Positions 46,036 to 54,679 of a DNA stretch of 64,000 nucleotides are shown here, piece by piece. The stretch comes from Chitiniphilus shinanonensis DSM 23277 (GTDB taxonomy: Bacteria; Pseudomonadota; Gammaproteobacteria; Burkholderiales; Chitinibacteraceae). The first letter of the stretch is position 1, and each line of letters opens with the position of its first letter. The stretch lies in contig NZ_KB895339.1 in NCBI RefSeq assembly GCF_000374805.1, positions 124,001 to 188,000 of the forward strand, read 5' to 3'. The notes below the pieces were generated by a model, which did not search any database, was not told where the DNA came from, and saw only the letters and a list, made by a program, of their open reading frames with translations. The translations under genes and the position numbers were made by a program.

Positions 46036-46064
46036 AAAAAAAAACGGGAGCCGAAGCTCCCGTT
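46036..46064 (-). terminator. Intrinsic terminator after phaP
   Basis: AACGGGAGC and GCTCCCGTT (46043-46064) form a stem with a 4-nt loop; on the minus strand a run of about nine Ts follows. It can also stop the convergent TPR gene, less efficiently. Confidence 0.85.
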
Positions 46065-46085
46065 CTGCTTGCGCGATGCCGGCTA

Positions 46086-46658
46086 TCAGGCGGCAGCGGC
46101 GTTGGCGCCCTTCTTGGCGGCAGCCTTGACCGCGTCGGTGGTCGCGGTGGTGGCGGCCTTCACCGAAGCGTCGGCGAAATCGGCGACTTGCTTGGCGGCC
46201 TTGGTCAGGCTGTCCACGGCGGCGGCGGTGGCTTGCACGGTGGACTTCACCGCGGCGACGGCCACGTCGGTACCGGCCGGGGCGGACTTCACGAAGCGAT
46301 CCAGACCGGAGACGACGTCCTTGTTGAAATTGGTGGTGCGCTCTTCGACCAGCTTGGCCAGTTCGGCCTGGGCTTGCGAGGTGATCTCGTACAGGCTCTT
46401 GGCATAGGCGGAGAACTGCTCGACACCGCTTTCGGCCAGATGCTGGCGCACGCTCAGCGCTTCCTGGGCATCCTTCACGGACGCGAGGATCTTGGCGTTC
46501 TTGGCGTTTTCTTCGAGGGCGGTCTTGGCAGTGTCCAGGTTCAGCTTGGTGACACGTTCCAGCGAATCGATGGTGACCCGGGCGAAGCGCAGGGCGGTTT
46601 CGACTTGATCGGTGGCGAAATCGGCGATCTGTTGCTGGGCTTGTTGCTGTTGACTCAT
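46086..46658 (-). CDS. phaP: Phasin, PHA granule-associated protein
   Basis: A 190-residue amphipathic helical protein: QQQIADFATDQVETALRFARVTIDSLERVTKLNLDTAKTALEENAKNAK, with an Ala/Lys-rich C-terminal tail (KAAKKGANAAAA). Phasins coat polyhydroxyalkanoate granules and control their size. AAGGA precedes the ATG. It is divergent from phaR, with a putative PhaR box on its side of the intergenic region, matching the known PhaR repression of phaP. Confidence 0.93.
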   Translation of the reverse strand: MSQQQQAQQQIADFATDQVETALRFARVTIDSLERVTKLNLDTAKTALEENAKNAKILASVKDAQEALSVRQHLAESGVEQFSAYAKSLYEITSQAQAELAKLVEERTTNFNKDVVSGLDRFVKSAPAGTDVAVAAVKSTVQATAAAVDSLTKAAKQVADFADASVKAATTATTDAVKAAAKKGANAAAA

Positions 46659-46715
46659 GACTGACTTCCTTATGATTGGGTCCGAGGAAATGTGCGGAAC
46701 ACGATCATGTCAATT

Positions 46716-46735
46716 GCATGTTGCTCTGCACAATA
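46716..46735 (-). promoter_or_regulatory. Putative PhaR-binding box on the phaP side
   Basis: On the minus strand the core is ATTGTGCAGAGCAACAT. It is the mirror copy of the box at 46778-46797 (16 of 20 positions identical) and contains TGC-N3-GCA. It lies about 60 bp before the phaP start. Confidence 0.65.
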
Positions 46736-46777
46736 ACGACTTCATTCTTGTCGTCACCAGCGGGAAAGTCAAACGGA

Positions 46778-46797
46778 AATTGTGCAGCGCAGCATGA
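46778..46797 (+). promoter_or_regulatory. Putative PhaR-binding box on the phaR side
   Basis: Core ATTGTGCAGCGCAGCAT, oriented toward phaR and 77 bp before its start codon. Together with the inverted copy at 46716-46735 it suggests that one repressor controls both divergent genes. Confidence 0.65.
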
Positions 46798-46873
46798 GCG
46801 GTTGCAAAAGCCGACGGGCGCACGCTATCTTCCCGTACTTGAGCAGAACGCGACTACACACTAGGGAGTACGC

Positions 46874-47527
46874 ATGAGCGTCGAAAAACGGGTCATCAAG
46901 AAATACCCCAATCGTCGGCTGTATGACACCGCCACCAGCTGTTACATCACCTTGGCCGACGTGAAGCAACTGGTGCTCGACGTGACCGACATCCAGGTGC
47001 TGGATGCCAAGAGCGGTGAAGACATCACCCGTAGTGTGCTGTTGCAGATCATCATGGAAGAAGAGGCGGGCGGCATGCCAATGTTCTCCTATGACGTGCT
47101 GACCCAGATCATCCGCTTCTACGGCCACGCCATGCAGGGGCTGATGGGCAACTACCTGGAAAAGAACCTCCAGCTGTTCAGCGAAATGCAGGGGCGGTTG
47201 CAGGATCAGGCGAAATCGGTGATGAGCACCGACAACCCGATGCTGTCCAATGCCAACCTGTGGGGCGACTTCATGAAGTTCCAGGGCCCGGCGTTGCAGA
47301 ACATGATGGGCAACTACCTGGAAAGCAGCACCAACCTGTTCGTCGACATGCAGCAGCAGTTGCAGGATCGCGCCAAGCACCTGTTCACCGGGTTCGGCAT
47401 GCCGGGTTACGGCAAGGGCGAGCCGGCGCCGGGCGAACCGCAGCCTTCCGATCCGCCCACCACGGCCGCGCCGGAGGAGGCCGCCGCGCCCGCCACGCGT
47501 CGCCGCACTCCGAAAAAGCCCACCTGA
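46874..47527 (+). CDS. phaR: Polyhydroxyalkanoate synthesis repressor PhaR
   Basis: A 217-residue protein with the diagnostic N-terminal DNA-binding domain KRVIKKYPNRRLYDTATSCYITLADVKQLVLD, a PHB-accumulation regulatory domain (SVLLQIIMEEEAGGMPMFS) and repeated Gln-rich C-terminal segments (MMGNYLESSTNLFVDMQQQLQDRAK) thought to bind PHB. PhaR represses phaP and itself until granules titrate it. GGGAG precedes the ATG. The Lys/Arg/Pro tail is low-complexity. Confidence 0.95.
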   Translation: MSVEKRVIKKYPNRRLYDTATSCYITLADVKQLVLDVTDIQVLDAKSGEDITRSVLLQIIMEEEAGGMPMFSYDVLTQIIRFYGHAMQGLMGNYLEKNLQLFSEMQGRLQDQAKSVMSTDNPMLSNANLWGDFMKFQGPALQNMMGNYLESSTNLFVDMQQQLQDRAKHLFTGFGMPGYGKGEPAPGEPQPSDPPTTAAPEEAAAPATRRRTPKKPT

Positions 47528-47618
47528 TCCGTACCAGGCCGGCGCGTTGCGCCGGTCCGGTCCTGACGACAAACCGCCGGTGCCGCCGGCGGTTTTCGTT
47601 TTTCGGGGGGCGCCGCGA

Positions 47619-48098
47619 TCAGCCGCGCCGTGCGGCTTCGATGGTCGCGATGTCGATCTTGCCCATCTCCATCATGGCGTCGAAGGCGCGCTTGGCCGCC
47701 GCCGGGTCGGGGTCGGCAATCGCCGCCATCAAGGCGCGGGGCGTGATCTGCCACGACAGCCCCCACTTGTCCTTGCACCAGCCGCAGGCGCTTTCCTGGC
47801 CGCCGTTGCCGACGATCGCGTTCCACAGGCGATCGGTCTCGGCCTGATCGTCGGTCGCGACCTGGAACGAGAATGCCTCGCTGTGCTTGAACTCCGGCCC
47901 GCCGTTCAGGCCCAGGCAGGGAATGCCCAGCACCGTGAACTCCACCGTCAGCACATCGCCCTGTTTGCCCGACGGATAGTCGCCCGGCGCGCGATAGACC
48001 GTGCCTACCGCGCTGTCCGGGAAGGTCTTCGCGTAGAACGTCGCGGCATCCAACGCGGTGCCGTCATACCACAGGCAAATCGTGTTCTTGCTGGTCAT
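47619..48098 (-). CDS. PhnB-like VOC-family protein (3-dmu-9_3-mt domain)
   Basis: A 159-residue protein: NTICLWYDGTALDAATFYAKTFPDSAVGTVYRAPGDYPSGKQGDVLTVEFTVLGIPCLGLNGGPEFKHSEAFSFQV, then CGWCKDKWGLSWQITPRAL. This is the PhnB/3-demethylubiquinone-methyltransferase-like VOC subgroup, common and biochemically undefined. GGAG precedes the ATG. It is convergent with phaR. Confidence 0.82.
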   Translation of the reverse strand: MTSKNTICLWYDGTALDAATFYAKTFPDSAVGTVYRAPGDYPSGKQGDVLTVEFTVLGIPCLGLNGGPEFKHSEAFSFQVATDDQAETDRLWNAIVGNGGQESACGWCKDKWGLSWQITPRALMAAIADPDPAAAKRAFDAMMEMGKIDIATIEAARRG

Positions 48099-48307
48099 CG
48101 TGGTTCTCCGTGATTGAAATACGGCAGATCATCCTTGCTTGCCGCCATGAGTATGGTGCGGCCGGGAGCATGCGAAAGGATGTGGGATGACCAGCGGGAG
48201 AGACGGCAGGGTCGGGGGCGTGACCGGCGGTAGGGGGCGCCTGCGCCGGGCAGGACCGGCGCAGGCGTGAGTGATCGCTTGGAAAGGTGAGGAGACGCGC
48301 GGCGGCC

Positions 48308-48634
48308 TCAGGGACAGGAGACGTGATCGCTCTTGCTGCCCACGTAGACGCTGTCCACCCTGCACTTGCTGGTCGACTTGGCGCCGTTCACCGTGAAATG
48401 CGAGTCGTTGGCCTGATGGCACCCCTTGGTCACTTCCAGCACGCAGGCGGCGGGCCCGTCGATGATCGCCTTGAGCGATTCGCTGTGGCCACGCAGGTAT
48501 TCCGTGGCTTCGGCCTTGCTGTATTGCTGGACGTCGCTGTTGTCCGCGCTGTCCCAGCCTTCCTTGAAGACGATGGTGGCGTGGGCAAGGCCTGCGCTAA
48601 AGGCGAAGATCGCAATCAATGCTGGTCTGATCAT
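48308..48634 (-). CDS. Small secreted Cys-containing protein, unknown
   Basis: A 108-residue protein with a typical signal peptide (MIRPALIAIFAFSAGLAHA) and GGAG 8 nt before the ATG. The mature part of about 89 residues has four Cys (AACVLE, KGCHQ, SKCRV, VSCP), compatible with two disulfides in the periplasm or medium. I recognise no family. Confidence 0.6.
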   Translation of the reverse strand: MIRPALIAIFAFSAGLAHATIVFKEGWDSADNSDVQQYSKAEATEYLRGHSESLKAIIDGPAACVLEVTKGCHQANDSHFTVNGAKSTSKCRVDSVYVGSKSDHVSCP

Positions 48635-48800
48635 GTGAAGGCTCCAGGGAAAGGTTCGCGCGATATGCTGTCGGAATATCGTTCTAGCGAGGCGCTTTCC
48701 CCCTGGCAAGCTCCGGGCCGCTGGATGGCAGGTGTCGCGATCAGGGCTGTTTGCCGCGACCTGCTCGACGCCGGGCGAGCCCGGACGCCATCGCGGCATC

Positions 48801-49250
48801 TCAGGACAGATAGTCGGCGACGATCGCTTCGCCGCGCTTCACCTTTTCGCGGATCTGCGCGCTGAGCTGGCGGTTGTCCGCCCTGATCAGCTCGACCAGC
48901 CGCGTGATGCGCCGCGCCTCGGACTGGTCGTCGTGCCGGGCGCTCCACAACACGATCTCGAACAGCAGTGGAATCAGGTCCAGCCCCTTTTCGGTCAACA
49001 GGTAGCGGCTTTTGCGGCCATCTTGCTCGTCCCCCTCGCGTTGCAGAATGCCTGCGTCGAGCAACTGCTCCAGGCGTGAGGCGAGGATATTGGTGGCGAA
49101 GCCTTCCTCCGAGCGGAGGAATTCCCCGTAGGTGCGCTTGCCGCGGAACACGATGTCGCGAAGGATCAGCAACGCCCAGCGGTCGCCGAACGCCTCCAGG
49201 CCATAGTTCACCGGGCAGTGGGAACGGAGCGCTTTCTTCTGCTTTTTCAT
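48801..49250 (-). CDS. HxlR-family transcriptional regulator
   Basis: A 149-residue winged-helix protein: CPVNYGLEAFGDRWALLILRDIVFRGKRTYGEFLRSEEGFATNILASRLEQLLDAGILQ is the HxlR signature. HxlR proteins often sense reactive electrophiles or redox state through Cys; here only Cys12 is near the N-terminus. ATG 49250 is the likely start; a TTG 30 nt upstream is less likely. It is divergent from the SRPBCC gene, with a dyad operator between the two. Confidence 0.88.
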   Translation of the reverse strand: MKKQKKALRSHCPVNYGLEAFGDRWALLILRDIVFRGKRTYGEFLRSEEGFATNILASRLEQLLDAGILQREGDEQDGRKSRYLLTEKGLDLIPLLFEIVLWSARHDDQSEARRITRLVELIRADNRQLSAQIREKVKRGEAIVADYLS

Positions 49251-49274
49251 GAGGATGCACTCTATCCAAAATAC

Positions 49275-49303
49275 TTGCAATTTGCAATTGATGTGCCTAT
49301 GTT
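49275..49303 (+). promoter_or_regulatory. Promoter of the SRPBCC gene with internal dyad operator
   Basis: TTGCAA (49275-49280) and TATGTT (49298-49303) are 17 bp apart. The palindrome CAATT-TGC-AATTG (49278-49290) overlaps the -35 and spacer. It lies between hxlR-type and SRPBCC genes and is a natural site for the HxlR protein. Confidence 0.5.
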
Positions 49304-49333
49304 GGGCAGCGCATCCTCACTGGAGATCACATC

Positions 49334-49792
49334 ATGTTCGACATCGTGCATCGCATCGGCATCAAGGCCCCCGCCACCCAGGTCTATGCCGCATTGGCTT
49401 CGTTGCAAGGGCTGGCCGGCTGGTGGACCGAGGAAGTACAGGGCAACGATCAGGTGGGCGGAAGAATCGAATTCACCTTCCGCGCGCTCGACGGCACGGT
49501 CAAGGGCTCCGCCGTGATGGCGGTGGAAGCGCTCGATCCCTCGCGACAGGTCGCCTGGCGTTGCGTCGAAGGGCCGGCGGAATGGATCGACACCCGGCTG
49601 ACCTTCACGCTGGCGGAACACGACGACCAGACCATCGTCCTGCTCGGCCACCGCCAATGGCGCGAGGAAGTCGAATTCACCGCGCATTGCAGCACCAAGT
49701 GGGCGATCTTCCTGCTGAGCCTGCGCGATTACGTGGAGAAGGGCACCGGGCGACCTTCGCCCAATGACGTCAAGATCGACGACTGGAATTGA
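49334..49792 (+). CDS. SRPBCC (AHSA1/START-like) family protein
   Basis: A 152-residue single-domain protein: MFDIVHRIGIKAPATQVYAALASLQGLAGWWTEEVQGNDQVGGRIEFTF and C-terminal SLRDYVEKGTGRPSPNDVKIDDW. The fold forms a deep hydrophobic ligand pocket; members bind lipids or aromatics or assist Hsp90. GGAG precedes the ATG. It is divergently paired with an HxlR regulator that probably controls it. Confidence 0.85.
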   Translation: MFDIVHRIGIKAPATQVYAALASLQGLAGWWTEEVQGNDQVGGRIEFTFRALDGTVKGSAVMAVEALDPSRQVAWRCVEGPAEWIDTRLTFTLAEHDDQTIVLLGHRQWREEVEFTAHCSTKWAIFLLSLRDYVEKGTGRPSPNDVKIDDWN

Positions 49793-49861
49793 GAACTGCT
49801 GCTGACGATCCGGCCAGCAGAAAGGGTCCGGTCCGCCATATGAGGTCCGAGGCTGGCCGGA

Positions 49862-50203
49862 CTAGCGTTCCTGCCAGCCCTCATCGGGCGAGTTGCGATG
49901 CCATTGGCGCCAACCGTGGCAATAGGCGTGTTGCAGATAAGGTCCCCGCAACACCCGGGCATCCCGCTCCGACCCTGCATCCTGCCCCAGCAGATAGATG
50001 GCCTCGCACCACGCGTTGACCAACTTGCCGTTGCCCCGACCCAGGATATGGTCGGCGAGCACGGCGGCTTGTTCCACCGAATCGGCACGTACCAGAAAGC
50101 AGGTGTCGGCGCCGTTGGGGCCGCCCTGGAAAGCGTCGTCCGTATCGTTGCCCCAGCGGATTACTTCAAACAGGTGCATGGTCGAATCATTGTGCAGGGT
50201 CAT
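49862..50203 (-). CDS. Conserved-looking hypothetical cytosolic protein
   Basis: A 113-residue soluble protein; the core is MHLFEVIRWGNDTDDAFQGGPNGADTCFLVRADSVEQAAVLADHILG. No signal peptide or membrane segment. Neither ATG 50203 nor the in-frame ATG 50179 has a good ribosome-binding site, though the second gives a more natural N-terminus. Family not recognised. Confidence 0.55.
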   Translation of the reverse strand: MTLHNDSTMHLFEVIRWGNDTDDAFQGGPNGADTCFLVRADSVEQAAVLADHILGRGNGKLVNAWCEAIYLLGQDAGSERDARVLRGPYLQHAYCHGWRQWHRNSPDEGWQER

Positions 50204-50337
50204 AAAAATGGGCTTGCGGCAATGGCAGTGAGTGAATTGTTGTTCGATTCCGAAGCGGTGGAGGTTTCAGCCAGATAATGGGGGCAACTCAGGAGCGGCT
50301 TGTATCGATACGTAGTATTTGGAAGGGGTTTTTGCCG

Positions 50338-50613
50338 TCACGCTCTCTTTTTTGGCGTAACGGTGTCGGGATAAAAGCGCGGTACTAGCCACTTGTATTC
50401 AATTACCAATATCAAACCGGTAATTAGCAAAATTCCCGGTAACCATACCAGCGCGAAAGCCATCCATTGAAAATGCCAGTTCCAAGCATAGGAGTCCGGG
50501 TCCGGTGGACCAGCCAAGTATGCTTTGGTGGAAAAGTAGAACCATATTACTGCGCCCAGTGTCGTCAGCACGACTTGAGCGGTTGCGAGTATCCAGAATT
50601 TTGGCAAGCGCAT
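50338..50613 (-). CDS. Small membrane protein with two transmembrane segments
   Basis: A 91-residue protein. Hydrophobic segments at about residues 7-28 (WILATAQVVLTTLGAVIWFYF) and 48-70 (FQWMAFALVWLPGILLITGLILVI), and a basic C-terminus (TPKKRA). The coding DNA is clearly AT-richer than its surroundings, hinting at recent acquisition. Function unknown. Confidence 0.55.
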   Translation of the reverse strand: MRLPKFWILATAQVVLTTLGAVIWFYFSTKAYLAGPPDPDSYAWNWHFQWMAFALVWLPGILLITGLILVIEYKWLVPRFYPDTVTPKKRA

Positions 50614-50990
50614 GGCTGGTCTCTGGCGGTCATGGAAGCTACGAAACTATCAGAATCATTGATCTGCTGGCGATATTTGGCGGGTGGACAAAGCTGTGTG
50701 CTGGCTGCGCGCCCAGCCGCACTATTTTTTATGCAGCTTCGTATTTCGCATTCCTTGCCGGAACCGTTAGCTGGATTTTGGGGAGAGGTGGTTACGGCAA
50801 GTTTCATTGTCGAGCCTGTCCCAGCAACCGACAGACAGCCGCTGCTTCGGGATCGGACTCCCCTAAATCCCTGTATACTCGCGCGTTTTGCTTTTTCTGG
50901 AGTGTGTCCCGTGTGCCGGTTCGCGAGTAGGGGAAGGATGCCGTCCACCCGCTCGGGCGGCGCGGGGCGTGTAGGAAGATGGGGAATTCG
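50614..50990 (+). promoter_or_regulatory. 377-bp intergenic region upstream of rimO
   Basis: No gene is supported. The left part is AT-richer, continuing the patch that begins near 50280. TATACT (50874-50879) is a good -10 candidate for rimO, with a poor -35 region. A Ser/Thr-type leader peptide or riboswitch is not evident. Confidence 0.45.
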
Positions 50991-52313
50991 ATGAGCAACG
51001 CAACGCCGAAAGTTGGATTCGTCAGCCTGGGCTGTCCCAAGGCCCTGGTCGATTCCGAGCAGATCATCACGCAGCTGCGGGCCGAAGGCTATTTGATCTC
51101 GCCGTCGTACGACGACGCGGATCTGGTGGTGGTGAACACCTGTGGCTTCATCGATTCCGCGGTGCAGGAAAGCCTGGACGCCATCGGCGAGGCGCTGGCC
51201 GAGAACGGCAAGGTCATCGTCACCGGCTGTCTGGGTGCCAAGGGCGAAGGCGACTTCGTCCGCGAGGCGCACCCCAAGGTACTGGCGGTGACTGGCGCGC
51301 ACGCCAAGGACGAGGTGATGCAGCACGTGCATGCCGCCTTGCCCAAGCCGCACGATCCCTTCGTGGATCTGGTGCCGCCGGCCGGGGTCAAGCTGACGCC
51401 CAAGCACTATGCCTACCTGAAGATTTCCGAGGGCTGCAACCACCGTTGCACCTTCTGCATCATCCCGTCGATGCGTGGCGACCTGGTCAGCCGGCCGATC
51501 CACGAGGTGCTGCGCGAGGCGGAGAACCTGGCGCGCGCCGGGGTGAAAGAGCTGTTGATCATCTCGCAGGACACCAGCGCCTACGGGGTGGACGTGAAGT
51601 ACAAGACCGGCTTCCACAACGGCCGCCCGGTGCGCACCCGCATGACCGAGCTGTGCGAGGAGCTGGGCAAGCTGGGCATCTGGGCCCGCCTGCATTACGT
51701 CTACCCGTATCCGCACGTGGACGAGGTGATCCCGCTGATGGCGCAGGGCAAGATCCTGCCGTACCTGGACATCCCGTTCCAACATGCGTCGCAGCGCGTG
51801 CTCAAGCTGATGAAGCGGCCGGCCAACAGCGCCAACGTACTGGAACGCATCAAGGCGTGGCGCGAGACCTGTCCGGATCTGACCATCCGCTCCACCTTCA
51901 TCGTCGGCTTCCCCGGCGAAACCGAGGCGGATTTCGAAGAGCTGCTGGCCTTCCTCGACGAGGCGCAGCTCGATCGCGTCGGCTGTTTCACCTATTCGCC
52001 GGTCGACGGCGCCACCGCCAACGACCTGCCCGATCCGGTGCCGGCCGGGATCGCGGAGGATCGCAAGCGCCGCTTCATGGAAAAGCAGGCCGCGATCAGC
52101 GCCGCGCGCCTGCAGGCCAAGATCGGCCGCGAGTTCACCGTGCTGGTGGACGAAATCGACGACGAAGGCGCGGTAGCCCGTACCTGGGCCGATGCGCCGG
52201 AAATCGACGGCCTGGTGTATTTCGACCCGGCGCCGGGCATGCAGCCGGGCGATTTCGTCAAGGTGCGCATCACCGACGCCGACGAGCACGACCTGTGGGC
52301 GGAGCAGGTGTGA
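50991..52313 (+). CDS. rimO: Ribosomal protein S12 methylthiotransferase RimO
   Basis: A 440-residue radical SAM enzyme. N-terminal UPF0004 domain with three cluster Cys ([26 protein letters not shown]), the radical-SAM motif CNHRCTFC (about residues 148-155) and a C-terminal TRAM domain. It methylthiolates an Asp of ribosomal protein S12. ATG 50991 has GGGGAA 6 nt upstream; ATG 50979 is an alternative adding four residues. tcdA follows after 16 bp. Confidence 0.95.
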   Translation: MSNATPKVGFVSLGCPKALVDSEQIITQLRAEGYLISPSYDDADLVVVNTCGFIDSAVQESLDAIGEALAENGKVIVTGCLGAKGEGDFVREAHPKVLAVTGAHAKDEVMQHVHAALPKPHDPFVDLVPPAGVKLTPKHYAYLKISEGCNHRCTFCIIPSMRGDLVSRPIHEVLREAENLARAGVKELLIISQDTSAYGVDVKYKTGFHNGRPVRTRMTELCEELGKLGIWARLHYVYPYPHVDEVIPLMAQGKILPYLDIPFQHASQRVLKLMKRPANSANVLERIKAWRETCPDLTIRSTFIVGFPGETEADFEELLAFLDEAQLDRVGCFTYSPVDGATANDLPDPVPAGIAEDRKRRFMEKQAAISAARLQAKIGREFTVLVDEIDDEGAVARTWADAPEIDGLVYFDPAPGMQPGDFVKVRITDADEHDLWAEQV

Positions 52314-52329
52314 GCCGGGGCGGGGCGTG

Positions 52330-53112
52330 ATGGATACCAGCTACGAACGCCGCTTCGGCGGCATCGCCCGCCTGTACGGCCGCGCCGCGCTGGAGCGGTT
52401 TCGTACCGCGCATGTGTGCGTGATCGGCGTGGGCGGCGTCGGGTCGTGGGCGGCCGAGGCGCTGGCGCGCTCGGGTATCGGCGCCATCACCCTGATCGAT
52501 CTGGACGACATCTGCGTTTCCAACACCAATCGCCAGTTGCCGGCGCACGACGGCAATTTCGGCAAGGCCAAGGTATTGGCGCTGGCCGAGCGGCTGCACC
52601 TGATCAACCCGGATTGCACGGTGCACGCGGTCGAGGATTTCGTGGTGGAGGACAGCCTGGAGGCGCATCTGGGGCGCGGCTACGACTACGTGGTCGACGC
52701 CATCGATTCGGTGCGGATCAAGGCGCAGATCATCGCCTGGTGCCGTCGCCACAAGGTGCGCCTGATCACCACCGGCGGCGCCGGCGGCCAGACCGATCCG
52801 ACGCAGATCCGCATCGACGATCTCACCCGCACCACGCAGGACCCGCTGGCCAGCAAGGTGCGCAACCTGCTGCGCCGCGAGTACGGCTTTCCCAAGGGCG
52901 ACAAGAAATTCGGCGTGGAGTGTGTGTATTCCACCGAGCAACTGGTCTATCCGCAGGCCGACGGTTCGGTCTGCGCGCGCAAGCCGGAAGGCGAGGGCGG
53001 GGGGCGGCTCGATTGCCAGGGCGGCTTCGGCGCCAGCCTGGTGGTGACGGGCAGCTTCGGCTTCGCCGCCGTGTCGCGCGTGCTGCGCAAACTGGCCGAC
53101 AGCGTCGCCTGA
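52330..53112 (+). CDS. tcdA: tRNA threonylcarbamoyladenosine dehydratase TcdA
   Basis: A 260-residue E1/MoeB-like ATP-dependent enzyme starting MDTSYERRFGGIARLYGRAALERF. The nucleotide-binding motif is VIGVGGVGSWAAEALARSGIG, followed by DLDDICVSNTNRQ and KVRLITTGGAGGQTDPTQIRI. It cyclises t6A37 in tRNA. The frame is open into rimO, but this ATG gives the family start. It is probably co-transcribed with rimO, both being translation-machinery modifiers. Confidence 0.93.
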   Translation: MDTSYERRFGGIARLYGRAALERFRTAHVCVIGVGGVGSWAAEALARSGIGAITLIDLDDICVSNTNRQLPAHDGNFGKAKVLALAERLHLINPDCTVHAVEDFVVEDSLEAHLGRGYDYVVDAIDSVRIKAQIIAWCRRHKVRLITTGGAGGQTDPTQIRIDDLTRTTQDPLASKVRNLLRREYGFPKGDKKFGVECVYSTEQLVYPQADGSVCARKPEGEGGGRLDCQGGFGASLVVTGSFGFAAVSRVLRKLADSVA

Positions 53113-53140
53113 TCCGCGAGGCGGCGCCGGTCGGTCCGCG

Positions 53141-54679
53141 TTACGCCAACTTGCGTTGCGCCGCGATCACCACCGCCGCCAACGTCGCCAGCCCCAGCAG
53201 CAACCAGTAGAGATCATCGCAGGCCAGCAGCAGCGCCTGTTGGCCCAACTGCCGTTCCAATAATGCCTGCGCGGCCAGGTGGGCGTGCGGAGCGTCGTAG
53301 CCCTGGGTGAGCAGCCAGCCCTGCATGCGCGCCATCCAGTCGCCGATCACCGGATTGTCGAGCTGCACGGCGGCGGAAAGCTGCGAATGCGTGGCGAACT
53401 GGCGGTTCTGCATCAGCACCGCGGCCAGCCCCGACGACATCGAGAACGCCAGTTGCCGCATCAGGTTCTTGCTCTGGTAGCCGTGGGCGAAGTGGGCGTC
53501 GTCCAGACCGCGGAAGGTCAGCCCCGCCACCGGGATCACCAGCAGCACGCCGAACAGGCCCTTTGCCACCAGCCCCGGCAGCAGCCAGGCCAGCGAAGCA
53601 TTGGGCGGCAGCGAGGCGAACCACCACGCCGACACGCCGATGGCGACGGCGCCGCCCAGCATCAGCGGCTTCTTGCGCGGCAATTTCGCGCCCAGTTTCA
53701 GGTAGAGCATGATGCCCAGCAGACTGACCAGCGCGGCGAAGCTGTTGAGCTGGCCCGCGGTCAGCGTCGGCATCGCCAGCGCCTGTTCGGCCAGGATCGG
53801 GAACAGATAGCTGCTGAAGTTCGACAGCACGTAGTAGAGGAAATACAGCCCCAGCCCGGTCAGGTAGACCGAGTTGTGCAGTGGCCGCAGATGCAGCACC
53901 GGCGTCTGGTGGTGCCATTGCTGGTAGAGAAAGCCCAGCAGCAGTGCGGCGCCCAGGCCGATCAGCAGCGCCAGGCGCAGCGGATGGGCGAAGATGTCGT
54001 AGCGCATCTCGCTCAGCGCCACCTGCAACGAAATGATGGCGCAGGCGAACAGCAGCAACGGCTGTAGCGCCAGCGCGGTGGCTTCGTTGCGCGGCTCGGC
54101 GTCGGGCAGCAGCAGGTAGGCGCCGGCCGTGGCCACCAGCGTCGGCGGCACGATGCCGAGAAAGATGCTCTGCCAGCCATACCATTCGATCAGCGCCCCG
54201 GCCAGCACCGGGCCGACCACCGAGGCGCCGAACACGCCGATCATGAAGTAGCGCACCGCCCGGCCGCGATCCACGCCCTTGAACATCAGGTTGACCAGCA
54301 CGCGGCTGCTGGTGAACAACGCGCCGCCGCCCAAGCCCTGGACGAAACGCGCGGCGATCAGCTCGTTCAACCCATTGGCGGCGGCGCTGCCCAGCGCGCC
54401 CAGCGCGAACAGCGACAGCGCCACCGTCAGATAGCGGCGGTAGCCGAAGCGATGCGCCAGCCATTGCTGCTTCACGATCATCAGCATGCTGCCCACCGCG
54501 TAGGCGGCCAGCACCAGCGCGAAGTCGCGCGGCGAGGCGCCGATGCCGCCCATCACGTGGCTGGCGGCAAACACGAACATGGCGTTTTCCATGAACTCGA
54601 CGCCGGTGATCAGCGCCAGCAGCGCCATCGCCAGGCGCTTCTTCTGGAAGCGGACCCAGGCATGCAGGCGGCGGGTCAC
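53141..54679 (-). CDS. MFS transporter (DHA2-like), probable efflux pump
   Basis: A 512-residue membrane protein with about 14 hydrophobic segments; conserved MFS motifs include WLAHRFGYRRYLTVALSLFALGALGSAAANGLNELIAARFVQGLGGGALFTSSRVLVNLMF and GPVLAGALIEWYGWQSIFLGIVPPT. The start is GTG 54679, which overlaps the marR stop in GTGA, so translation is coupled. The frame continues far upstream through marR in another reading but without homology. Substrate unknown; the pairing with marR suggests inducible drug or toxin efflux. Confidence 0.85.
   Translation of the reverse strand: MTRRLHAWVRFQKKRLAMALLALITGVEFMENAMFVFAASHVMGGIGASPRDFALVLAAYAVGSMLMIVKQQWLAHRFGYRRYLTVALSLFALGALGSAAANGLNELIAARFVQGLGGGALFTSSRVLVNLMFKGVDRGRAVRYFMIGVFGASVVGPVLAGALIEWYGWQSIFLGIVPPTLVATAGAYLLLPDAEPRNEATALALQPLLLFACAIISLQVALSEMRYDIFAHPLRLALLIGLGAALLLGFLYQQWHHQTPVLHLRPLHNSVYLTGLGLYFLYYVLSNFSSYLFPILAEQALAMPTLTAGQLNSFAALVSLLGIMLYLKLGAKLPRKKPLMLGGAVAIGVSAWWFASLPPNASLAWLLPGLVAKGLFGVLLVIPVAGLTFRGLDDAHFAHGYQSKNLMRQLAFSMSSGLAAVLMQNRQFATHSQLSAAVQLDNPVIGDWMARMQGWLLTQGYDAPHAHLAAQALLERQLGQQALLLACDDLYWLLLGLATLAAVVIAAQRKLA

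Noticed and set aside
50189..50205. A fourth PhaR-type box (ATTGTGCAGG...) near the hypothetical gene at 49862
   Set aside because: Only the first half matches; the GCANNAT half is absent, so chance is a sufficient explanation.
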